NCBI GenBank assembly: GCA_018257865.1
Contig: JAEUBA010000040.1
Span: forward strand, 220,255 to 284,254
Source of the DNA: Stereocaulon alpinum
Taxonomy: Eukaryota > Ascomycota > Lecanoromycetes > Lecanorales > Stereocaulaceae
Length of the DNA: 64,000 nt
Direction of reading: 5' to 3'
Below the pieces are notes generated by a model, which saw only the letters and a list, made by a program, of their open reading frames with translations, searched no databases and had not been told where the DNA came from. Made by a program: the position numbers and the translations under genes. Every line of letters begins with the position of its first letter. The first letter of the stretch is position 1. Positions 57,882 to 64,000 of the stretch are shown here, piece after piece.

Positions 57882-59741
57882 ATGGCTATGAACGATGCAC
57901 TTCGTGCACTGAAGCCAGCGGACTTGCCTGCTGATAACGCCACAACCACCATTACTCAGCTTCCCACGAATATACTCGAGGCTTTCATTCCAGGCTACTC
58001 AGTCATCTCAAAATTTCTGCTCGATGCTCTGGGTTTCGACATCACTCTCATTGTGTCAGTCTGCTTCCTTGTCTTTGGTCTTGCGACATCGTTCACGTTT
58101 GCTTGGAAGCATGCCTACCGGCAATTCGAGGAGTATTTCATGAGCTTTATCCGGATCGATTCCGACGATGACATTCACGATCATATTATGGAGTGGCTCG
58201 CAAGTCAGAAGATCTCTAAAACTTCGCGGAAGCTCATGGCAAAGACCGGCCGCGAAAATGCTTGGGACATGATTGATGGAGCCATTACTGAGCCAGAGCT
58301 GGATCCGAACAACCTCATGAACTTTAACAACTGGGATGCAAAAGTCCCACCTCGGTTTCAGCCTAGCTTTGGTAGCCATCGCTTCTTCCACAAGGGTCAT
58401 TTCTTCCAGTTTAAGCGGGAGGAGAAACAAGTCATGAATGGGGGCTGGCCCATTATGCGGGATGAAGAGAATATTACACTAACCTGCATTGGTCGATCGA
58501 CCGAGCCTATCAAGTGTCTCATCAAGGAGGCTCGAGAATTTTATCTTGAGAAGGAGAAGTCTTGCACCGTTGTGCGAAGGCCTTCTCCTAAAGAACAAAG
58601 AGGGAGAGGACGAAGCGTCTGGATGAAGGTTGCCACTAGACCTTCCAGGCCTATAGAAACTGTGGTGCTTGAGCTTGAAAAGAAGAACCGGGTTCTTACA
58701 GACATTAACGAGTATTTACACCCATCAACGCCTCGCTGGTATGCGAACCGCGGAATACCGTACCGCCGAGGGTACCTGCTCCATGGACCTCCAGGTACAG
58801 GAAAGTCATCTCTGGCATGGGCAATCGCTGGCGTCTTCGGTCTAGACATCTACTGCATCTCGCTAGTGGATCCCAACTTGACAGAAGAGGACCTGAGCAT
58901 CATGTTCAACGCTCTACCCCGACGCTGTGTGGTCCTTTTAGAGGACATCGATGCTGCGGGTCTAAATAAGCGTCAAGAGACTGAGGAAGTGGAAAAGGAT
59001 ACGACGGAGGACGCCGCCGCAAAGATCGGTGCGGAAATCACGAAGGCCTTCAAGTCCGTTCAGAATAATGACAAGAACAAGGAAGGCATCTCTTTGTCAG
59101 GCCTGCTCAATGCTATCGATGGCGTTGCCTCGCACGAAGGAAGGGTACTCATCATGACAACCAACTTTCCTGACAAGCTAGATGATGCATTGATCCGTCC
59201 GGGAAGGATAGACATGAAGGTCGAATTTACGAATGCAACCCATTCCCAGATCTACGAGCTCTTCGTTCGCATGTACTCCCCGGATGGTTTCGTCAAGGTC
59301 CTCCCTGAGCAAATGAAACACGAGTCTCCTCGAAAAGTAAAGGAAAACCTCCATAGTCCTCTTACCAACGGAACGTTCTCGAACGGAACTCTTCGCCACC
59401 GACTCACAAATGACACTCTCGAGCACGGAAATGTCGACGCGTCCGTTGAAAACGACAAGGACCAAAAACTGAATCTGCTTACACCCCCGGAAACACCTAC
59501 GCAAACATCCACACCGGACCCACCTAGCGTCGAGGGCGAGCTGACTAGCATTGTAGATCTGGCGAGTGAATTCGCTAGGCGACTGCCAGCAGACATATTT
59601 ACTCCTGCCGAGGTTCAGGGATACCTACTTACGAGGAAGAAGGAGCCTGCGAGAGCTCTACGTGAGGTCACGGCCTGGAAAGATTATGTGCTAGAGGCAA
59701 GGGAAAAGAAGGCCTTGGCTACAGCCGAGACTACAGAATAG
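57882..59741 (+). CDS. BCS1-like AAA ATPase
   Basis: Intronless. I start at the ATG at 57882 (MAMNDALRALKP); the frame is open back to 57810 but has no ATG there. About 619 residues. One membrane helix near residues 50–70 (LIVSVCFLVFGLATSFTFAW) precedes a BCS1_N domain (RQFEEYFMSFIRIDSDDDIH, FFHKGHFFQFKREEKQ, ITLTCIGRSTEPIKCLI). The AAA core has Walker A GPPGTGKSS near 302, Walker B VVLLEDIDAAG near 350, sensor-1 LIMTTNFPDKLDDALIRPGR with arginine fingers. A charged insert follows Walker B (KRQETEEVEKDT…), and a second Asn/Thr-rich insert (NGTFSNGTLRHRLTNDTLEH) sits in the lid. Fungi have one true Bcs1 for Rieske protein insertion and many paralogues of unknown role; the inserts suggest a paralogue rather than the mitochondrial bc1 chaperone. 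Confidence 0.88.
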   Translation: MAMNDALRALKPADLPADNATTTITQLPTNILEAFIPGYSVISKFLLDALGFDITLIVSVCFLVFGLATSFTFAWKHAYRQFEEYFMSFIRIDSDDDIHDHIMEWLASQKISKTSRKLMAKTGRENAWDMIDGAITEPELDPNNLMNFNNWDAKVPPRFQPSFGSHRFFHKGHFFQFKREEKQVMNGGWPIMRDEENITLTCIGRSTEPIKCLIKEAREFYLEKEKSCTVVRRPSPKEQRGRGRSVWMKVATRPSRPIETVVLELEKKNRVLTDINEYLHPSTPRWYANRGIPYRRGYLLHGPPGTGKSSLAWAIAGVFGLDIYCISLVDPNLTEEDLSIMFNALPRRCVVLLEDIDAAGLNKRQETEEVEKDTTEDAAAKIGAEITKAFKSVQNNDKNKEGISLSGLLNAIDGVASHEGRVLIMTTNFPDKLDDALIRPGRIDMKVEFTNATHSQIYELFVRMYSPDGFVKVLPEQMKHESPRKVKENLHSPLTNGTFSNGTLRHRLTNDTLEHGNVDASVENDKDQKLNLLTPPETPTQTSTPDPPSVEGELTSIVDLASEFARRLPADIFTPAEVQGYLLTRKKEPARALREVTAWKDYVLEAREKKALATAETTE

Positions 59742-60315
59742 GCAGTACAATTGATACGGGAGCGTACGATCTTCACATTGCAGTCGATAATCTTACGGCA
59801 TTCGAGTCTGGCCATGGCCAGGGACCACATAGAGAAGCGGCGGTAATCATTTGACACGTTCTCTTATGAAGGGAACGGTTACTTAAGAGGTGGGTTTGCA
59901 AGCATGGGCGGGGTTTGCGAGGTTTTCCTCTAGCACTACTTCAGGATGAACATCATTCTCCGGAAAGGTACTTGTTGGCATGCCTTTAAGCCTGCATTGA
60001 CATGAGCGTTGGTGGCATTATTAGATCTGGCATTCAAGCGGTTTAACGTGGCTTCCATAGATGATAAGTCTCTTTGTAGAGTTGGACCAAAGTCTTTTCC
60101 TAATAGCCTCACGGCAACCCTTGGAAGCAGCCCCGTAGATTCCACCAATGAGGGATGAGTGATCGCCGATGCATGTGTTGTCAGCCGCATAAGGTACAGA
60201 CCTTGCTGCGGCTATCCATACAGCCTTGGGCAAGAGGTTCTCCCTACATTTACTAATGTTTTGATACCAGCTCTACCTGTTCAAACCAGAAAAGCACGAA
60301 ACCTTTCCAGTCATT
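59742..60315. other. intergenic
   Basis: No supported gene; overlapping short minus-strand frames at 59936–60233 lack recognisable motifs. Confidence 0.45.
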
Positions 60316-62055
60316 ATGCCTGTCCCTTTCGGAATCTCTATCAGCGACTTTATCTCCGGTATCAATCTGATCATGGATATCGTACAGAGCCTACAAAAGA
60401 CGCATGGAGCCCAGGCAGGATACGAAGAACTCGGCCGCCAGCTGAAGAATCTTGTCGGTAGAACCTAGCTGCTAGGCTAGGTAGTACCGATTAGTAGGTA
60501 GCTTGATCCCCTATTACCTGCCCCGGACAACCTGATTCGCAGGGTGTCTATTGGGCTTGGTAAACTGGGGATTGATTGAATCTAGCTAGCTAAGCTATGG
60601 TGTTTTATCTAGGAGTTGGCGCCAAGCCGCTAGTTGCGGAGCGGAGTGACGTTATTCCGACAAATCTCAACAAGGGACTCCAGTGCATTGAAGATCTATC
60701 TCTTGATGATGTCCAGCCTACTCACTTTTCGACGGTCAACGAGGCGCTTAACGACTGCCGACTATGTGTGGACAATTTCCTACAACGAATCAGCGGTTTC
60801 TCGAGCATAGATGCAGCCCCCGCACCGCCGTGGACTTTGCAAGCTTTCAAAGAAAAATTGCGCAAAGTGCAGTGGGCATTGTTCAAGAAGGCAGATGTTG
60901 CCACATTCCGCGCCGCAATTCAGCTACACTCTGATGCGATAGACAAGCTGTTGGCCACTATACAGATGCAAGTCAATGCCCTTGTGCTGATTGACGTTAT
61001 TAAGGTATGCTAACAGGCTACAAGAAACCAACTGTCCATTCAAAGCAAGCTACAGAAGAGTACCGCTCGGCAAATTGATGAGCACATTAAATTGTCCACA
61101 AGCATCGATCACAAGGCTTCGGAGCAAAGCCGTAGCTATGAACATCTAAGCACTGCGTTCGGAAAACAGTGTGACACTATTACCAATACGCAAGAGGTTG
61201 TGCAAGGTATCAGCAGACAGCAAGCTACATTGACCACAGCTATCTTTACGCAGCACACCGACTTGAAGAAGCACTTATCACTGCATACTAGCAGTCAAAA
61301 CCAGTCCTCAAAAGATCAGGCTGCTCTTATAATTGACACCAAGACTGATGTCAAAGACATGAGTGGACAGATCAGCTTACTAATGACCCTGCAAAGGTCG
61401 ATGGCTGAGTCCGTATAACCCTTTTTTGACGTCGACACTACGCTAACACCATTGATTGCTGGCAGGGGTGTGACACCATACCAAAGGCAGATGTTTGATT
61501 GCTTGATCCAGAACATTGGTCATACTCACACAATGCTTCAGAACCAGACTGCTATGATCCAGAACCAACTGGAGACCTTGACGACCTTACGAGAAATTAA
61601 CAATATCCTTAGAATCGGGCAATCCGTGCCATCACAAGTGCTCCTATCAGCGCCGGTGATCCTACTAGACGCTTGCGGAAGATTCACTCCATTTCACCTT
61701 GAATTCGTCGACTGTGCTGAGGTGAGACTCCTGGATGCGATGTTCTGCGAAAGTTCAAAGTCCTTGCTGAATTCGTTAGGCTTTGATCGCTATTCTTAAA
61801 GTCCGATTCAAGGACGTGGGCTACCGTAGAATTGAGAACGGAGACTTTGTCCTCGCTGATAGCTTGAACAAATCGGAGTTGCGACTTGAAGATCCTTGGC
61901 GCACCATCGTCAGACCAGGCCAACATATCACCATGAGCATGAAGATTCGCGGCGTAGTCAGGATTTCCTGGAATTGCGGCTATTCTAGTGAAAAGCCGTA
62001 CACATTCGAGTGGTACATTCCAATTCTTCAAGACAGCCGAAGCAGATATGGCTGA
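60316..62055 (+). CDS. NLR-type N-terminal domain + ubiquitin-like domain protein
   Basis: Five or so exons in different frames read as one protein. From the ATG at 60316: MPVPFGISISDFISGINLIM, DIVQSLQKTHGAQAGYEEL, which is the fungal N-terminal helical domain also found in NLR-like proteins. After an intron (about 60451–60675) comes GLQCIEDLSLDD, CRLCVDNFLQRISGF, KLRKVQWALFKKADVATFRA and LLATIQMQ. After a further intron lie coiled segments (KLQKSTARQIDEHIKLSTSI … DLKKHLSLHTSSQ), then GVTPYQRQMFDCLIQNIGHT and LLSAPVILLDACGRFTPFHL. The next junction (61718/61781) gives EFVDCAEALIAILKVRFKDV, GYRRIENGDFVLAD, then DPWRTIVRPGQHITMSM, the ubiquitin-like (ULD-type) domain. Stop at 62053–62055. Exact limits of the middle introns are uncertain. 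A signalling/self-recognition role is inferred from domain company. Confidence 0.7.
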
Positions 62056-62377
62056 CTACGCTCGCTCAGGGAGAATCCTACCAATCTTTGCATAATCCGG
62101 GGGATACTCGACAGCGCCGATAGGACCGCGACAGCTGATGTTGATTTGATGCTTACTTTCGACAACAAAGAGATCCAAAGTGATTCATCAAGTAGTCTAA
62201 TAGGAAAGATAGAGGAAGAAATGAGGCACGAGTCCAGCCACATCTGCTGGTCATCGTCTCAGCTCGGGCATGTAGGCGGATTCGATCCAGCCGGTTGCAC
62301 TGTCCTGGTTGCTGCTGTGGCGGGTTCTCCAATCCAGGTTGCATCAACTGCGGATCTGTGGAGCCAACGTTCTTAAT
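62056..62377. other. spacer before the RIP block
   Basis: A frame at 62146–62376 is open (MLTFDNKEIQ…) and might be part of an alternative 3' exon of the preceding gene, but I cannot link it in frame. GC content is still normal here. Confidence 0.35.
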
Positions 62378-62414
62378 GGTTAGCCAACTATTAACGTTAA
62401 TAGTTGGTTTAACC
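62378..62414. repeat. palindrome at the repeat boundary
   Basis: A perfect 24-bp palindrome (62384–62407, centre AAC/GTT at 62395/62396) is flanked by GGTTA on the left and TAACC on the right, so 37 bp form an imperfect hairpin. It sits exactly where normal DNA changes to AT-rich repeat DNA. Confidence 0.85.
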
Positions 62415-63480
62415 GCTAGTTAGCCCTTTTTTCCTTAGTAGTTAGTCCAGTTGAGGGTCCTTATTGGTTCAGTTTTAACCGTTCGGGGGTCTTAAACCTA
62501 CCGTTAGAACTGCTGCAACTATTAGTTTTTAGGAGATGTAGCGAATTCTTTTTTAAGCTGTGCGCCTAACCTATATAGGTTATCGACTAGCCTAGAAGAG
62601 TTAGTAAGCCCTAGCCCTAGATCTAAGCTGCGTACTACGGTGTGCCGTAATAGGTAATTAGTTATATCAAATATTTTAAACTTTTATTTTGAACTTTTAT
62701 TTCTAAAAACCTAATCTACCGTATTAGTAATTCTTATTAATCTAGTAACTATACTACTACTAGCTATTTGTAAAGGCTAGCGATACCAGCTCTAAGCTAG
62801 CGCACTAAGGTATAAGAGACGTAAAGTTACTAGATTTAGGTATTAAGTAATAGATATAATTATATTACTTAGTAGTAGAGTAGTAGTAGAACTAATTTCT
62901 AAAGATCCCTAAAATATAGGGGAGTCTTAGGTAGTAATACTATTATTAAGCCCCTAAACCCTAATTAATATTATTACGTTAGCGTAGCTATAACGCGTAT
63001 ATACTTAAGGGTTAATAGTATCCTCCCCTCTAAGCCCTAATCCTTAGGTATTAAAGTATATAGAATAGACTACTTATTAAAAACCCTTTAAACTTAGTAG
63101 GAAATATAAGGGAAAAGAGTTAACTTAAAGGCGACGTCGTTAAGGCGGCGCCTTATATATATAGAATATTATCTAACTATAGTAACGCCTAAATCTATTA
63201 TAATATAAAAAGAATATATAGTAGGCGTAGTAGTAACGCGTAGTTATTAATAAATATAATTAATTACCGGCTATATTAACGAGTAATAGCTACGTTATCG
63301 TATTATTAGTTATTATTATTTTAAATAGCTTTAATATATAGCGACGTCGTAGCGATAACGACCTATAGGTATATAAATAATAATTTTCCCCCTAACTTTT
63401 CTCTCTTTATAACTCCTAATATAACTTATACGTTCCCTAATATTAGCGTACCTATATTATAATTAATATTACTAATATAG
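62415..63480. mobile_element. RIP-mutated, AT-rich repeat DNA (probable transposon relic)
   Basis: AT-rich, TA-dominated sequence with no open frames. From 62805 to 63481 I count no CpA and no TpG at all, while about 25 CpG remain (for example gcgacgtcgt twice and taacgcgtat). This is the mark of RIP acting on CpA to saturation, seen in repeated DNA of Pezizomycotina. The original element cannot be recognised from the sequence. A 16-bp palindrome (taacctatataggtta) lies at 62567–62582. Confidence 0.75.
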
Positions 63481-64000
63481 TTGATTGATTGATTGGTTTA
63501 TACGCCTATTCTAGTATCTATATATACTAATGAGGGTGTTCTATTACATTATTTGTAAAACCAGTAGATGGTACACGTAGTGTGCCTTTCCTAGCCGCAA
63601 GAGAAACCATAGCATAGTACCTGGATAAAAACTCCCGCTTATCCTTAACGATGCAATTGCTTTTAGTCTGGGGACTATACCCCAGGCCTCCTTAACACCG
63701 GTAACTCTTAACTGTATTCTTTAATATTATACCAAGCGCTCTATGACATTATTTCTAATACTAACTGTAACACACGCCCTTCGCACTATACTCAGCTCTT
63801 AAGGACCCTACTGTATTCTTCTATATCCTTCGACTTTATTGTGGCGCTAAGCGCCCTATAACTTTCTTTGACCTTTACTGTATTAATACGGGGGGGGGGG
63901 AGGAGGGGGTGTATAGCCGTCCCGCAAGGGTTCGAGTTATTAGCGCTGATTAGTGGTGTTCATTAGTATCCGTAGTAGTACCGGATTTGGCTGTTCGGTG
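63481..64000. other. right-edge non-coding DNA
   Basis: Less AT-rich, with CpA and TpG present again. It starts with TTGA tetranucleotide repeats (63481–63496), has a run of 11 G at 63890–63900 followed by a G-rich patch, and no supportable ORF. It may be a different, less mutated repeat. Confidence 0.45.

Noticed and set aside
62641..63480. Telomere or centromere repeat
   Set aside because: TA-rich words are irregular, with no TTAGGG arrays; complete CpA loss fits RIP instead.
63890..64000. tRNA-like T-loop (ggttcgagtt) near the right edge
   Set aside because: No matching acceptor stem or anticodon arm could be folded around it.

Overview
The window looks like nuclear DNA of a filamentous ascomycete (Pezizomycotina; Dothideomycetes is my guess, from protein flavour only). 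Genes carry short GT–AG introns of about 44–150 nt, codon-balanced ORFs are separated by 0.3–2 kb spacers, fungal-only families are present (GH17 glucanase with a But2 tail, STAND/NLR-type N-terminal domains, fungal BCS1-like AAA proteins), and the right end runs into AT-rich DNA with an extreme RIP (repeat-induced point mutation) signature. I see no tRNA, rRNA, CRISPR array or telomere repeat.

Left part (1–10.3 kb): a conserved KEN-box protein at the very edge, then a gene-poor accessory stretch with a decayed gene of unknown family (about 3.15–4.08 kb), low-complexity purine-rich DNA, an MFS transporter whose best exon model contains an in-frame TGA, and a small SAM-dependent methyltransferase just downstream of it.

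Middle (10.3–48.9 kb): mostly conserved housekeeping genes. In order: a secreted GH17 beta-1,3-glucanase joined through a clean intron to a But2-type C-terminal domain; splicing factor YJU2 (-); the PP2A B56 subunit RTS1/PAR1 (-); TFIIIC subunit TFC1 (+); an orphan N-terminal fragment of an NLR-like protein (-); the 11.6-kb TRA1 gene (SAGA/NuA4 pseudokinase, +); a large C2H2-finger protein (-); ADE6/FGAM synthase (-); a short-chain dehydrogenase (-); ribosomal protein L4 (-); and, divergently from it, a METTL25/RRNAD1-like methyltransferase (+).

Right part (49–64 kb): a YjbQ/UPF0047 protein (-), a repeat-containing Ala/Pro/His-rich multi-exon protein with a conserved two-Cys C-terminal module (-), an acid-ceramidase-like hydrolase without signal peptide (+), a BCS1-like AAA ATPase (+), and a multi-exon protein with an NLR-type N-terminal helical domain and a ubiquitin-like C-terminal domain (+). 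Immediately after that gene a near-perfect palindrome marks the entry into RIP-mutated repeat DNA, in which 677 bp contain not one CpA or TpG.

The genes do not form a single pathway. They join core gene expression (YJU2, TFC1, TRA1, RPL4), signalling (RTS1) and purine synthesis (ADE6) with accessory cell-wall, transport and self-recognition-type genes. Coordinates of multi-exon genes run from start to stop codon; splice sites were read by eye from frame continuity and GT–AG signals, with no transcript support.
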